Shown: in pieces, positions 16,711 through 26,394 of the stretch
Layout: each line of letters opens with the position of its first letter
Position numbering within the stretch: position 1 is the first letter of the stretch
Origin: Mycobacterium asiaticum
GTDB taxonomy: Bacteria; Actinomycetota; Actinomycetes; Mycobacteriales; Mycobacteriaceae
Direction: 5' to 3'
DNA: 64,000 bases
Assembly: GCF_001673315.1 (NCBI RefSeq)
Contig: NZ_LZLQ01000051.1
Coordinates: forward strand, 1-64,000
Translations under genes and position numbers: made by a program
The notes under the pieces: generated by a model
The model's input: only the letters and a program-made list of their open reading frames with translations
Told to the model about the DNA's origin: nothing
Database searches by the model: none

Positions 16711-17334
16711 CTAGTGGCCGCGGGCCACCCATTCCTCGTAGTGGACGATCTCCTCGCCGATCGTCGTGCTGTCACCGTGGCCGGTGTGTACGACGGTATC
16801 GCCGGGCAACTTTCCCAACTTGCCCGAGATCGACTGCAGAATCGTCGGGAAGTCCGAGTAGGAACGGCCGGTCGCGCCCGGTCCGCCGGAGAACAGCGTG
16901 TCACCGCTGAACACCACACCCAGATCGTGCACATACCAGCACACCGACCCGGGGGAGTGGCCCGGCGTGTGCAGGGCGCGCAACTCCGTCCCGGCGATCT
17001 TCAGCGTCTCGCCATCACCGATCGATCGGAATTCCTTGTCCGGGTGGGTCATTCGCCACAGCACCTCGTCGGCAGGATGCAACAGCACCGGTGCGTCGAG
17101 CGTCTCGCCGAGTTCGGGAGCCACCGTCACGTGGTCGTTGTGACCGTGCGTGCAAACGATGGCCACCACATGCCGGCCGTCCACCGCCTCGACGATCGGG
17201 GCGGCGTCGTGCGCGGCATCGAAGACGACGACGTTGGAATTGTCGCCGACCAACCAGATGTTGTTGTCGACTTCCCAACTGCCACCGTCGAGTTCGAAGG
17301 TGCCGTGGGTGATCACCCGGTCGATGGCGACCAT
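16711..17334 (-). CDS. metallo-beta-lactamase-fold hydrolase (Rv2260-type)
   Basis: 207 aa from ATG 17334. The binuclear metal motif THGHNDH (about 62-68), then HTPGHSPGSVC, SGDTLFSGG with bridging Asp, and HTGHGDST complete the glyoxalase II-like set. Its start overlaps the stop of the upstream mscR gene by one base (TAATG), so translation is probably coupled. In mycobacteria this pair is conserved; the hydrolase may process the mycothiol thioester product of the dehydrogenase, which is inference from the gene pairing. Confidence 0.85.
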   Translation of the reverse strand: MVAIDRVITHGTFELDGGSWEVDNNIWLVGDNSNVVVFDAAHDAAPIVEAVDGRHVVAIVCTHGHNDHVTVAPELGETLDAPVLLHPADEVLWRMTHPDKEFRSIGDGETLKIAGTELRALHTPGHSPGSVCWYVHDLGVVFSGDTLFSGGPGATGRSYSDFPTILQSISGKLGKLPGDTVVHTGHGDSTTIGEEIVHYEEWVARGH

Positions 17335-18419
17335 TACAGCACCACGACCGAACGCAATACCTTGCCGTCATGCATCTTCTGGAAGGCCTCCTCGATGTCG
17401 TCTAACCCGATTCGCTCGGAGACAAACTTGTCCAGCGGCAGTCGGCCCTGCAGGTGTAGGTCGATCAGCGTGGGGAAGTCACGCTCGGGCAGGCAGTCGC
17501 CGTACCACGAGGACTTCAACGCACCGCCGTGTGAGAAGAAATCCACCAGCGGCATGTCCAGCCGCATGTCGGGAGTCGGCACCCCGACCAACACCACGGT
17601 GCCGGCCAGGTCGCGGGCGTAGAAAGCCTGCTTCCATGTCTCCGGCCGGCCGACCGCGTCGATCACCACATTGACCCCGAAGCCGTCGGTCAGGTCCTGA
17701 ATGGCCTCGGTGACGTCGGATTCGCGGGCGTTGATGGTATGCGTGGCGCCGAATTCGCGCGCCCAGTCGAGCTTGGTGTTGTCCGTGTCGACCGCGATGA
17801 TTTTTCGTGCGCCGACCAGGGCAGATCCGGCGATCGCCGCGTCACCGACACCGCCGCAGCCGATCACGGCGACGGTGTCGTCGCGCGTGACACCGCCGGT
17901 GTTGATGGCGGCACCGATGCCGGCCATCACCCCGCAGCCGAGCAGCCCGGCCACGGCCGGATCGGCCTCGGGGTTGACCTTGGTGCACTGGCCGGCCGCA
18001 ACCAGGGTCTTGTCGGCGAAGGCCCCGATGCCCAGAGCGGGGGTGAGTTCGGTGCCGTCGGTGAGCGTCATCTTCTGTTCGGCGTTGAAGGTGTCGAAGC
18101 ACAAGTGCGGGCGGCCCCGCTTGCATGCGCGGCACTGGCCGCAGACCGCGCGCCAGTTCAGGATCACGAAATCACCCGGCTCGACGTGGGTGACGCCGGG
18201 CCCCACCGCCTCGACCGTGCCTGCCGCCTCGTGACCAAGCAGGAACGGGTAATCGTCGTTGATGCCGCCTTCGCGGTAGGTGAGGTCGGTGTGGCAGACG
18301 CCGCATGCGGTGATGTCGACGACGGCCTCGCCGGGCCCGGGGTCGGGAATGACGATGTCGACCAATTCGACGGGCTGGCCCTTGCTGCGTGAAATCATGC
18401 CGCGCACTGTCTGACTCAT
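17334..18419 (-). CDS. mscR: mycothiol-dependent S-nitrosomycothiol reductase / formaldehyde dehydrogenase
   Basis: 361 aa from ATG 18419. Zinc-dependent medium-chain alcohol dehydrogenase that reduces S-nitrosomycothiol and oxidises S-hydroxymethyl-mycothiol with NAD. Catalytic zinc ligands [14 protein letters not shown] and [10 protein letters not shown]; structural zinc cysteines in [15 protein letters not shown]; cofactor motif [12 protein letters not shown]. The sequence matches remembered Rv2259 closely. It protects against nitric oxide and formaldehyde in the cytosol. Transcribed just ahead of the metallo-hydrolase gene. Confidence 0.9.
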   Translation of the reverse strand: MSQTVRGMISRSKGQPVELVDIVIPDPGPGEAVVDITACGVCHTDLTYREGGINDDYPFLLGHEAAGTVEAVGPGVTHVEPGDFVILNWRAVCGQCRACKRGRPHLCFDTFNAEQKMTLTDGTELTPALGIGAFADKTLVAAGQCTKVNPEADPAVAGLLGCGVMAGIGAAINTGGVTRDDTVAVIGCGGVGDAAIAGSALVGARKIIAVDTDNTKLDWAREFGATHTINARESDVTEAIQDLTDGFGVNVVIDAVGRPETWKQAFYARDLAGTVVLVGVPTPDMRLDMPLVDFFSHGGALKSSWYGDCLPERDFPTLIDLHLQGRLPLDKFVSERIGLDDIEEAFQKMHDGKVLRSVVVL

Positions 18420-18480
18420 GGTTTCAACCTAGTGTTCGGGGCCGCACAACGTACGGGCGGCCGGTGTAGCGTCGCTGACC

Positions 18481-19551
18481 ATGACCGGACAGCAGACCGC
18501 CTCGGAAAGCACCGAAGAATTCAGCGACCGGATCATCGGTGCCATCGACGCCGCCAGCCTGGTGCTGCTGTTGAGCATCGGGCATCAGACCGGTCTGCTC
18601 GACACGATGGCCGGCCTGCCACCCTCGACCAGCGCGCAGATCGCCGCAGCGGCCGGGCTCAACGAGCGGTATGTGCGGGAATGGCTGGGCGGCGTGACCA
18701 CCGGGCACGTGGTCGACTACGACGCGGGCACCGGTACCTACGCCCTGCCGGCACACCGGGCGCAGGCCATCACCCGCGCCGCGGGGCCCAACAACCTCGC
18801 GGTGGTGGCGCAATTCCTGCCGCTGCTCGGTGAAGTCGAGCAGAAAATCCTCGGCTGCTTCCGTCACGGCGGCGGTCTGCCCTACAGCGAATATCCGCGT
18901 TTCCACAAGCTGATGGCCGAGGAGAGCGGCGCGGTCTTCGACGCCACGCTCGTCGATGTGGTGCTGCCCCTCGTCGACGGGCTTCCGGAACGGCTGCGGT
19001 CCGGTGCCGACGTCGCCGACTTCGGCTGCGGCAGCGGGCACGCGGTCAACGTGATGGCGAAGGCGTTTCCGGCCAGCCGCTTCACCGGCATCGACTTCTC
19101 CGAAGAAGCGCTGGCCACGGGCAGACACGAGGCGGCTGCGCTGGGTCTGGCGAACGCCACATTCGAAGCGCACAATCTGGCGACGCTGCACAAGGACGCC
19201 GCTTACGACGTCATCACCGTGTTCGACGCGATCCACGATCAAGCGCAACCGGCTCAAGTGCTGACGAACATCCAACGCGCACTTCGCCCGGGCGGGGTGT
19301 TGTTGATGGCCGATATCAAGGCGTCGAGCCGTCTCGAGGAAAACGTCGACCGGCCGCTCAGCACCTACCTCTACACCACGTCCCTGATGCATTGCATGAC
19401 AGTGTCACTGGCGCTCGACGGTGCCGGACTGGGCACGGCATGGGGAACCCAGTTGGCCACGGCCATGCTCGTCGACGCGGGTTTCACAGATGTCCGGGTG
19501 GTCGAGATCGAGTCTGACCCGCTGAACAACTATTACCTCGCCACCAAGTGA
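18481..19551 (+). CDS. SAM-dependent methyltransferase with winged-helix N-terminus (Rv2258c-type)
   Basis: 356 aa from ATG 18481. The first about 150 residues form a dimerisation/winged-helix part ([32 protein letters not shown]). The rest is a class I methyltransferase with [30 protein letters not shown] and [12 protein letters not shown]. It matches the M. tuberculosis Rv2258c type, once annotated as a transcriptional regulator because of its N-terminus. Methyl acceptor unknown. Followed with a TGATG overlap by the beta-lactamase-like gene, so the two are probably one unit. Confidence 0.85.
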   Translation: MTGQQTASESTEEFSDRIIGAIDAASLVLLLSIGHQTGLLDTMAGLPPSTSAQIAAAAGLNERYVREWLGGVTTGHVVDYDAGTGTYALPAHRAQAITRAAGPNNLAVVAQFLPLLGEVEQKILGCFRHGGGLPYSEYPRFHKLMAEESGAVFDATLVDVVLPLVDGLPERLRSGADVADFGCGSGHAVNVMAKAFPASRFTGIDFSEEALATGRHEAAALGLANATFEAHNLATLHKDAAYDVITVFDAIHDQAQPAQVLTNIQRALRPGGVLLMADIKASSRLEENVDRPLSTYLYTTSLMHCMTVSLALDGAGLGTAWGTQLATAMLVDAGFTDVRVVEIESDPLNNYYLATK

Positions 19552-20366
19552 TGGGCATGCTCGATGCTCTCGCCGACTGGCCGGTGCCCAATGTCGCCGC
19601 CGCCGTGGTCGGGCCGGACGGAGTGCTGGCCAGCCACGGTGACACCGGGCACGAGTTCGCCTTGGCCTCCGTCACCAAACCGATCGTGGCGCGCGCCGCG
19701 CAAGTCGCCGTGGAGGAAGGCGTCGTGGACCTCGACACCGAAGCGGGGCCGCCCGGATCCACCATCCGGCATTTGCTGGCCCATGCTTCGGGGCTGGCGA
19801 TGCACTCCGGCGACACGCTGGCCGCGCCCGGCACCCGCCGCATGTATTCGAACTATGGATTCACCGTGTTGGCCGAGACCATCGAACGGGAGTCGGGAAT
19901 CGCCTTCGGCCGCTATCTGAGCGAGGCGGTGTGCGAGCCGCTGGGCATGACGGCCACACGGCTCGAGGGCGGGGCGGCCGCTGCCGGCTACGGGGCGACC
20001 TCGACGGTTTCCGACCTGACGTTGTTCGTCAGCGACCTGCTTCGTCCTGCCACGGTGTCTACGCAGATGCACGAGGATGCGACTACCGTCCAGTTCCCGG
20101 GGCTCGATGGCGTGTTGCCCGGCTACGGCGTGCAGCGCCCCAACGACTGGGGCCTGGGATTCGAGCTGCGGGATACCAAGTCGCCGCACTGGACCGGCGC
20201 CGAGAACTCGCCCCGCACGTACGGTCACTTCGGCCAGTCGGGCGGGTTCGTCTGGGTGGATCCGGAGGCGGACCGCGCGCTGGTGGTGCTCACCGATCGC
20301 GATTTCGGCGAGTGGGCGCTGGACCTGTGGCCTGCGATATCGGACCGAGTGGTCGGGGCGGGCTGA
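19551..20366 (+). CDS. serine hydrolase, beta-lactamase/esterase class C fold (Rv2257c-type)
   Basis: 271 aa from ATG 19551, coupled to the upstream stop (TGATG); a GTG at 19548 is in frame. Catalytic SVTK (SxxK, about 40-43) and YSNYG (YxN, about 101) are intact, and GHFGQSGGFVW supplies the third element of class C-like hydrolases. There is no signal peptide, so it is probably cytoplasmic and an esterase or amidase rather than a true beta-lactamase. Adjacent methyltransferase conserved in mycobacteria. Confidence 0.8.
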   Translation: MGMLDALADWPVPNVAAAVVGPDGVLASHGDTGHEFALASVTKPIVARAAQVAVEEGVVDLDTEAGPPGSTIRHLLAHASGLAMHSGDTLAAPGTRRMYSNYGFTVLAETIERESGIAFGRYLSEAVCEPLGMTATRLEGGAAAAGYGATSTVSDLTLFVSDLLRPATVSTQMHEDATTVQFPGLDGVLPGYGVQRPNDWGLGFELRDTKSPHWTGAENSPRTYGHFGQSGGFVWVDPEADRALVVLTDRDFGEWALDLWPAISDRVVGAG

Positions 20367-20475
20367 CGAAGGAAAACACACACTAGCGCAACACGGGTAT
20401 CACAAGGCACAATAGACACGCAGGAATCAAGAAACACGCACGACACAAAAAACGCAGAACACAAAAATAAGAGCA
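20367..20475 (+). promoter_or_regulatory. A/C-rich, T-poor leader region ahead of the DUF3145 gene
   Basis: Roughly 109 bases after the hydrolase stop are about half A with only a handful of T, in a GC-rich genome. Runs such as CACACACA, ACACAAAAAACGC and ACACAAAAATAAG dominate. On the plus strand this would make a largely unstructured A/C-rich RNA leader before the DUF3145 gene, whose AAGGAG site lies at about 20533. No gene is visible in it. Whether it is a promoter, a translation enhancer or a protein-binding RNA cannot be told. Confidence 0.4.
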
Positions 20476-20544
20476 GGTATCTCGCTCGCCGGGTTCACCA
20501 GGTCGTTGGGGAAGACGTCCCTCGTGGAACCGAAGGAGCAACAG

Positions 20545-21057
20545 ATGCGTGCGTCGAATCAGTTCGCCGACGTGACCGGCGGTGTGGTGTATGTCCACGC
20601 CTCCCCAGCGGCGGTGTGCCCGCATGTCGAGTGGGCGTTGTCGTCGACCCTGCAGGCCAAGGCCAACTTGGTATGGACCCCGCAACCGGCCATGCCCGGG
20701 CAGTTGCGCGCGGTCACCAACTGGGTGGGACCCGTCGGGACGGGTGCTCGGTTGGCGAACGCGTTGCGCTCATGGTCGGTCTTGCGGTTTGAAGTCACCG
20801 AAGATCCCAGCCCTGGCGTCGATGGCCATCGGTTCAGTCACACGCCACAACTCGGCCTATGGAGCGGGGCGATGAGCGCCAACGGCGACATCATGGTCGG
20901 CGAGATGCGGTTGCGCCGGCTGATGGCCCAGGGGGCCGATACCCTTGCCGCCGAAATGGATTCCGTGCTGGGAACGGCGTGGGATGAGGCGCTCGAGGTG
21001 TACCGCGACGGCGGTGACGCCGGCGAGGTGACCTGGTTGAGCCGGGGAGTGGGCTGA
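20545..21057 (+). CDS. DUF3145 family protein (Rv2256c-type)
   Basis: 170 aa from ATG 20545, with AAGGAGCAACAG upstream; the longer open frame from 20506 lacks a site. Sequence marks include GGVVYVHASPAAVCPHVEWAL, LVWTPQPAMPGQLRA, LRFEVTEDPSPG and SVLGTAWDEALEVYR. DUF3145 is found across actinobacteria and has no known activity; no catalytic motif, signal or membrane helix is visible. Two Cys/His-containing positions lie near the N-terminus. Confidence 0.85.
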   Translation: MRASNQFADVTGGVVYVHASPAAVCPHVEWALSSTLQAKANLVWTPQPAMPGQLRAVTNWVGPVGTGARLANALRSWSVLRFEVTEDPSPGVDGHRFSHTPQLGLWSGAMSANGDIMVGEMRLRRLMAQGADTLAAEMDSVLGTAWDEALEVYRDGGDAGEVTWLSRGVG

Positions 21058-21129
21058 GTCTCCCCGGCAGGTCACTGTTGGTGCCGGAGCCACCGCCGCA
21101 GCGCGGCGCGGCCGAGTGTTGACGAGTCC

Positions 21130-23097
21130 CTAGCTGATGAATGGGTTGAGTATCGGCGGGATGATTTCGTTGCCCGTCACGCCCGTGAATCGGACAAACA
21201 TCTGCGCGGGGATGTTGAGCGTCTGATAGACGCCTGCGCCGATCCATGAAACCGGTAGCTGCAAGAACTCGGGCATTGAATGGATGAAGCCGTTTATCGG
21301 TTCGAATGCCAGGTAGGGCACCGACGCTGCGAGGGTGCGCGCCGACAACGACACGTTGGTCACGACATCGGGATAGCCCTGTGCGGCGAAGTCGGCGCTG
21401 AGGGCGCTGAACAGGTTGGGGCCTGGATCAACGTAGGTGCCGTCGAAGACGGGGCTCGTGATAGGAGCGCCCTGCATGTACGACGGCTGCGGAAGGTAGA
21501 ACTGATCCAGGATCGTCGGTGTCGTGCTGACGATTTGCCATGAGTTATTGATCAGCCCGTCGCTGGAGTTATCGAAGGCCTGATCGAAGATGACGAATGA
21601 CGCTGTCTCCAGGGGTGATTGGAAGCCGTGCGTAATGCCGCCGAACTGGGCGGGCCCCAATTCGCCATGGTCGGTGACGACGAGCACGGAGAATTCCTCG
21701 CCGGGGTTGGCGGCCTCCCACTGAGCTACCGCACCCAACATGCCAGTGCCGTTGGTTTGGGAACCGAGGTTGGCGTCCATGGTCCGAAGCGCCGCCGCGT
21801 ACTGCGGCGAATCGCCGCCATAGGCGTGCGCGTTGACGTCGGGACCGGTGAAGTACGCGAAGATCAGATTGCCCTTGTCCGGATCGGCGGCTGCGATCGC
21901 GTCTATCGCGTTTGCAGCAACCAGATTCGACGTCGCTTCCCAGTTTGTGTCGCCCGCGACCTGCGGGACGAAGGTGATGTTGTCGGCGGGGTTGGAGCCG
22001 GCTCCGGCGATGTCGGTGATGACCTTCCAGTCCGCGATGACCGTGGTGTTCACCCCGTCGCCGTAGGCGTTCTCGAGGTGGTTGTACACGGTTGGCCAGT
22101 CGTCGTATGTCCAGGGGCTGAAGATGTTGTTGGTCACCCCGGCCGTCTCGCTCCACACACCGGTCTGGATGGTCGTCCACGACGGGTTGGAGACGGTGGT
22201 GTGCCCAATGACCGTCGATGCGGAGGTCACGCTTTGCTCCATCAGCGCGTGGAAGTTCGGGGTGCCAGCGGCATCGGCCAGGATTCTGCTGAGATTCGTT
22301 CCGTCCGTGCCGATCAACAGGAAGTTTGCGTCCGGGTTCGCCATGGCCCACACGGCGGCGTCTTCCGCCGACACAAAGGTCACATTGCGGAACGTGCCGA
22401 CGTTGCCGGTCGCGCCCGAAGCGCCGAATAACGACAACGCTCGGCCGCCGATTCCACCGGCCCCCGCAGGGATGGTTCCCCCGCCGTACAAGTTGCCGCC
22501 GAACCCGCCGGTGCCGCCGGCCCCACCGTTGCCCAGCAACCATCCGCCGGTTCCGCCGGCGCCGCCCACACCACCGCGGAGACCACCGGTGCCGCCGGTG
22601 CCGCCGTCACCGATCAAGCCGGCGTTGCCACCGCGACCACCAGCCTGGCCCGCGCCGCCAGATCCGCCGGTGCCGCCATTGCCCCACAGGATGCCGCCGT
22701 CTCCTCCGGCCTGCCCGGTGCCTGCTACACCGTTGACACCGTCTCCGATCAGTGGGCGCCCCAACAGGAAGTTGGTTGGCGCATTGATCACGTCGAGGAC
22801 AGGCTGCAACGGGCCGGCACTGGCTGCCTCGGCAGCCGCATACGCGCCGCTGGCGGCGCTCAAAGTCCGCACAAACTGCTCGTACGACCCTGCTACCTGC
22901 GCACTGAACGTCTGGTAATCCAGGGCGTGATTGGCGAACAGCGATGCGATTGCCGCGGACACTTCATCCGCGGCGGCAGCCAGCACCGTGCTGGTCGGCG
23001 ATAGCGCGGCCAGATTGGCCGCCCCGATCGAGGAGCCGATACCGGCCGCGTTCGCCGCGGCTGCCGTCATCAGGTCGGGTGCGGCCATTAGAAACAA
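21130..23097 (-). CDS. PE_PGRS protein with C-terminal type I phosphodiesterase/nucleotide pyrophosphatase domain
   Basis: 655 aa if begun at TTG 23097 ([18 protein letters not shown] lies about 8 bases upstream); ATG 23088 is the alternative. PE domain about 1-95, directing ESX-dependent export in this family; GRPLIGDG linker; a short Gly-Gly-x PGRS stretch (about 135-225). The rest is an alkaline-phosphatase-superfamily domain with a full set of metal-site motifs: [15 protein letters not shown] (nucleophile region), [18 protein letters not shown] and ITHGF. Such domains hydrolyse nucleotide or lipid phosphodiesters. Probably exported to the cell surface. The M. tuberculosis locus, as I recall it, has no PE gene here. 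Confidence 0.85.
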   Translation of the reverse strand: MFLMAAPDLMTAAAANAAGIGSSIGAANLAALSPTSTVLAAAADEVSAAIASLFANHALDYQTFSAQVAGSYEQFVRTLSAASGAYAAAEAASAGPLQPVLDVINAPTNFLLGRPLIGDGVNGVAGTGQAGGDGGILWGNGGTGGSGGAGQAGGRGGNAGLIGDGGTGGTGGLRGGVGGAGGTGGWLLGNGGAGGTGGFGGNLYGGGTIPAGAGGIGGRALSLFGASGATGNVGTFRNVTFVSAEDAAVWAMANPDANFLLIGTDGTNLSRILADAAGTPNFHALMEQSVTSASTVIGHTTVSNPSWTTIQTGVWSETAGVTNNIFSPWTYDDWPTVYNHLENAYGDGVNTTVIADWKVITDIAGAGSNPADNITFVPQVAGDTNWEATSNLVAANAIDAIAAADPDKGNLIFAYFTGPDVNAHAYGGDSPQYAAALRTMDANLGSQTNGTGMLGAVAQWEAANPGEEFSVLVVTDHGELGPAQFGGITHGFQSPLETASFVIFDQAFDNSSDGLINNSWQIVSTTPTILDQFYLPQPSYMQGAPITSPVFDGTYVDPGPNLFSALSADFAAQGYPDVVTNVSLSARTLAASVPYLAFEPINGFIHSMPEFLQLPVSWIGAGVYQTLNIPAQMFVRFTGVTGNEIIPPILNPFIS

Positions 23098-23251
23098 CAG
23101 TGGGGTCCTTTCAGCTGGATAATATTGACGCGTTCGCAAAAGTGCGAGGCTCATGATTGCACGGTTCCGAGCAAATTCCGGGCAATTCCGGAGATACGTT
23201 TAACAAACAGATATTTTTGGCCGGCAGCCTCGCGACTGCTGCTCGTGTCGG

Positions 23252-23776
23252 CTAGTTGATGGGCTGGTTGACCGGTGCCGAGACGGGTTTCGCCGACACC
23301 GGCATGTCGACGTTGCCCTGGCATGCGCCGCTCGCGATATCGGTGTGGAAGACGCCGGTGAGGATCCCGTACGGCCCAGGTGTGTAGACACTTATCGACT
23401 TCGCCGGGTCGTATTCGACCGTTCCGTCCGGTAGCAGGCAGTCCCACGTCCAGGTCATCTCCCGGATCCACTGCGCCCCGTTCCACGTGAATTCGATTGT
23501 CCTGGGCATGGATTCGTTTTTGGGCGGCGGCGGGTTGACCACGGTGGCCACACAGACCCCGGCGGTGCAACTCGAGGTGAAGGTAACGCTGCTGCGGTGG
23601 GCGAACTCGTTTTGAGCGGCCGCCATACTGGTTCCGGACTTGGCGTTGGCGCCCAGCACCATCACGTACTGACCGCTCCAGGATGCGACTTCACCCGCTA
23701 AGGCCCTCGGGGCCAAGCACATTGGCACCGCCAGTGCGACCGCGAGAGCCCATGCGGTCTTGCCGGAACGCGACAT
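23252..23776 (-). CDS. secreted protein of unknown function (Rv2253-type)
   Basis: 174 aa from ATG 23776. Signal peptide (KTAWALAVALAVPMCLAP, then RALAG). The mature domain has WSGQYVMVLGANAKSGTS, four Cys (SSCTAGVC, WDCLLPDG, SGACQGN), NPPPPKNESMPRTIEFTWNG and YTPGPYGILTGVFHTDI, matching what I recall of Rv2253. It is the downstream gene of a unit with the lipid kinase and the [21 protein letters not shown] gene (31 bp from the kinase stop), which suggests an envelope lipid role, but no activity is known. Confidence 0.8.
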   Translation of the reverse strand: MSRSGKTAWALAVALAVPMCLAPRALAGEVASWSGQYVMVLGANAKSGTSMAAAQNEFAHRSSVTFTSSCTAGVCVATVVNPPPPKNESMPRTIEFTWNGAQWIREMTWTWDCLLPDGTVEYDPAKSISVYTPGPYGILTGVFHTDIASGACQGNVDMPVSAKPVSAPVNQPIN

Positions 23777-23807
23777 GCTGGAGACTTCGCGTACGGCGAC
23801 CCGGTCG

Positions 23808-24770
23808 TTACATCAGTTTGGGAGGTTTGTGAGGTTTGGGCCGCAGCACTTGCAAGGCGGCCGGCACCGCGGAGATTTCGGCCGGCAGCGGGCACGCGTA
23901 ATCGCCGTCGGCGTAGACGTTGATCCCGGGGCACTCCACGTCAACGGTCTTGGCGCGTGCGGTGGTTACCTCGTCGAGTCCGACATGGGTGCCCTTGATG
24001 GCGGTGGGGAAGAAGCGGATCAGTTTGGTGCGTGACTCCGACTTGACCATGGTGAGGTCGAGCAGACCGTCGGACCGGTCGGCGTCCGGGCAGATCAGCA
24101 TGCCCCCGCCATAGCTGCGCATGTTGCCGAAGGCGGTCATGGTCAAGTCGGCCGCGACTTCCTGTTTCCCGTCCAGCACCAGACGAAACGGCAACAGGCG
24201 CAGCTGCGACAGTTCGGCCAGCATTGCGAGGTAGTAGCGCAGCCGGCCGTGCGGCCAGGTCATCCGATTGGCACGGTCGGTCACCAGCGAATCGAAACCG
24301 GTGGCCGCCACAGTGCCAAACCACTTGTTGACCCCGTTCTGATCACGGATGCGGCCCAGGTCGATGGTTTCCGACCAACCGTCGACGACGACATCCGCTG
24401 CGGCATCGGGATCCTTTGTGGGGATGCCAAATTCGCGGGCGTGGTCGTTTCCGGTGCCGGCCGGGATGATGCCTAACGGGACGTCGGTGCCGGCCAACAC
24501 CTGCAGCGCGTTCGAGATGACTCCGTCGCCACCTGTCACCACCACCGCGTCGGTGCCCTTTTCGACAGCCGCGGCCAGCAGGTACCGGGCGTCGTCGGCG
24601 TCCTCACCGACAATCTCGACGACATCGATGCCGCGATGCTTCAGCCGGGCGATCGCCCGGTGCGATGCGTTGACGGCGGCGCCGTGCCCCGACAGCGGAT
24701 TGGTCAGGGCGGTCACCTTGCCGATTTCGCGCCGGTTGAGCCGGCCGCTGACCGGATGCTCAGCGGTCAC
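23808..24770 (-). CDS. diacylglycerol kinase-type lipid kinase (Rv2252-type)
   Basis: 320 aa from GTG 24770, overlapping the upstream stop by 4 bp (GTGA). DAGK catalytic fold: KVTALTNPLSGHG, VVVTGGDGVISNALQVL (nucleotide site GGDG), PLGIIPAGTGNDHAREFG and YADGDYACPLPAEI. The M. tuberculosis enzyme phosphorylates diacylglycerol and related lipids and has been linked to phosphatidylinositol mannoside synthesis. Cytosolic face of the membrane, ATP-dependent. The frame is open for 90 codons upstream, but that part lies antisense-free inside the neighbouring gene and has no family resemblance. Confidence 0.9.
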   Translation of the reverse strand: MTAEHPVSGRLNRREIGKVTALTNPLSGHGAAVNASHRAIARLKHRGIDVVEIVGEDADDARYLLAAAVEKGTDAVVVTGGDGVISNALQVLAGTDVPLGIIPAGTGNDHAREFGIPTKDPDAAADVVVDGWSETIDLGRIRDQNGVNKWFGTVAATGFDSLVTDRANRMTWPHGRLRYYLAMLAELSQLRLLPFRLVLDGKQEVAADLTMTAFGNMRSYGGGMLICPDADRSDGLLDLTMVKSESRTKLIRFFPTAIKGTHVGLDEVTTARAKTVDVECPGINVYADGDYACPLPAEISAVPAALQVLRPKPHKPPKLM

Positions 24771-26377
24771 GGAATCAGCTTGCCTGGGTTGAGGATTCCC
24801 CGAGGATCCAACGTCGCCTTCACCGCGCGAAGCACCTGCACGCCCAGGTCGCCGACCTCTTCGCGCATCCAGGCCCGGTGATCGGCGCCGACGGCGTGGT
24901 GGTGGGTGATGGTTCCCCCGGTGGCCATGATCGCGTCGCTGGCGGCCCGCTTGGCGGCCCACCATTGTTCGATCGGATTGCCGCGCTGGCCGGCAACCAC
25001 CGTGAAGTACAGGGACGCACCCGTCGGGTACACGTGCGAAACATGGCACATCACCAGCGCCGGTGTGCCTGATTCGGCCAGCGAGGACGTCAGGGCCTCG
25101 GTCACCGCCGCCTTCAACGCGGGGATATTGGACCAGTCGGTGGCGGTTTCGAGGGTCTCGCAGAGCGCACCCGCGGCCAGCAGCGAGTCACGCAGATAAG
25201 GTGCGCTGAACCTGCCGTGCTCCCAGGCTCGGGCGGGCTCCTCGCCCAGTGACGTGCCCCCGTGTGCCTCTAGTAGCGCGCGGGTCTCGGCGTGCCGGCT
25301 CGCCGTGTGCTCCTCGCTGCCCTCGAACAGGGTCAGGCCCAAACATCCACCGCCGGTCGGGTTTTCGCCGATGGTTTCATGGGTCGCCAGGTTGACTCCG
25401 GTTTCTGCTTCGTCGGAAAGGCGCACGACGGTGGGTCCGGTGCCGGTCTGGGTGATCGCGCGCAGCGCCGCGACGCCGGTGGCGAAGTCTGGGAACGTCC
25501 AGGCCTCGTAACGGGTCGTCTCGGGTACCGGGTGCACCCGCAGCCGCACCTTGGTGATGACCCCGAGGGTGCCTTCTGAGCCGATTGCCAACTGGCGCAG
25601 ATCGGGTCCGGCCGCCGACGCGGCCACTCGGCCCAGGTCCCAAATGCCGACCGGCGTCACCAGCCGCAGACCCAGGATCATCTCGTTAAAGCGTCCGTAT
25701 CCGGCCGAGTCCTGGCCCGACGACCTGGTTGCGGCGAAGCCGCCGATGGTGGCGTACTCGAAGCTTTGCGGGAAATGCCCGAGCGAAAAGCCGCGCTCAC
25801 CGAGCAGTCGTTCCGCTTCCGGGCCGGTGACGCCGCCGCCGAGTTCGGCGATACCGGACACCTCGTCGAGCGAATGAAGTTGGTTGAACCGCCGCAGATC
25901 GAGGGAGATCACGGCATCGAACGAACCGCGAGTGGGATCAAGCCCACCGGTGACATTGGTGCCGCCGCCGAACGGAACGACGGCAATGCCACGATCGGAG
26001 CAGTAACTCAGGACCGCGGCGACGGCTTCGTCGTCTCCGGGCAACAGCACCGCGTCCGGCGCATCCTGAACCCCGGTGTCCTTGCGCCGCAGCATGTCCG
26101 GAGTGGACTTGCCGCCGGCGTGCAGCAGCCGGTCCCGATCGGCGGTGCGGAAGTACTCGGCGCCCACGATATCGGCGAGCCCATCCTGGTCTTCCTGCGA
26201 CAGTGCCGTCGGGCGCAGCTGCACTTGGTCGGCGTCCAGCTCGGCTACGTCCGAATCATCAAGTCCTACAACCTGTTTGAGTAGTGAGCGGATGCCCTCG
26301 GAGAGCGGCTTGGCGGCGGCGGGATCTCCCCACGCGTTCCATTTCATGGGCGGAAGGAGTCGCTCAGCGTGCGTCAT
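24767..26377 (-). CDS. FAD-binding [42 protein letters not shown] protein (Rv2251-type)
   Basis: 536 aa from ATG 26377. Vanillyl-alcohol-oxidase-type flavoprotein: FAD site VPFGGGTNVTGGLDP and ELGGGVTGPEAERLL, then HFPQSFEYATIGGFAATRSSGQDSAG-type sequence (shortened here: ATIGGFAATRSSGQ), and a C-terminal catalytic part with ITHHHAVGADHRAWM carrying the active-site histidines and tyrosine region of alkyl-DHAP synthases. The eukaryotic enzyme makes the ether bond of ether lipids; whether mycobacteria do this is not established. First gene of the unit with the lipid kinase, divergent from TetR/glpD. Confidence 0.8.
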   Translation of the reverse strand: MTHAERLLPPMKWNAWGDPAAAKPLSEGIRSLLKQVVGLDDSDVAELDADQVQLRPTALSQEDQDGLADIVGAEYFRTADRDRLLHAGGKSTPDMLRRKDTGVQDAPDAVLLPGDDEAVAAVLSYCSDRGIAVVPFGGGTNVTGGLDPTRGSFDAVISLDLRRFNQLHSLDEVSGIAELGGGVTGPEAERLLGERGFSLGHFPQSFEYATIGGFAATRSSGQDSAGYGRFNEMILGLRLVTPVGIWDLGRVAASAAGPDLRQLAIGSEGTLGVITKVRLRVHPVPETTRYEAWTFPDFATGVAALRAITQTGTGPTVVRLSDEAETGVNLATHETIGENPTGGGCLGLTLFEGSEEHTASRHAETRALLEAHGGTSLGEEPARAWEHGRFSAPYLRDSLLAAGALCETLETATDWSNIPALKAAVTEALTSSLAESGTPALVMCHVSHVYPTGASLYFTVVAGQRGNPIEQWWAAKRAASDAIMATGGTITHHHAVGADHRAWMREEVGDLGVQVLRAVKATLDPRGILNPGKLIP

Positions 26378-26394
26378 GCGTTACAGTATTACAC
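26378..26394. promoter_or_regulatory. 17-bp divergent promoter region shared by the flavoprotein and tetR genes
   Basis: Only 17 bp separate two divergent ATG codons. On plus, TACAGT (26382-26387) ends 7 bases before the tetR ATG. On minus, TACTGT (complement of 26383-26388) ends 5 bases before the flavoprotein ATG. Both fit the mycobacterial TANNNT -10 element of leaderless transcripts, and they overlap almost completely. TTACA-GTA-TTACA is also a direct repeat that the TetR protein could bind. Inference from sequence only. Confidence 0.4.

Noticed and set aside
19551..20366. True beta-lactamase conferring resistance
   Set aside because: The SxxK and YxN motifs are present, but there is no signal peptide and no KTG triad; it fits a cytoplasmic serine esterase-like protein better.
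22430..22720. Regularly spaced GGCGGN-type short repeats resembling a CRISPR or minisatellite
   Set aside because: They are the Gly-Gly-x codons of the PGRS stretch in the PE_PGRS gene, not separated by unique spacers.
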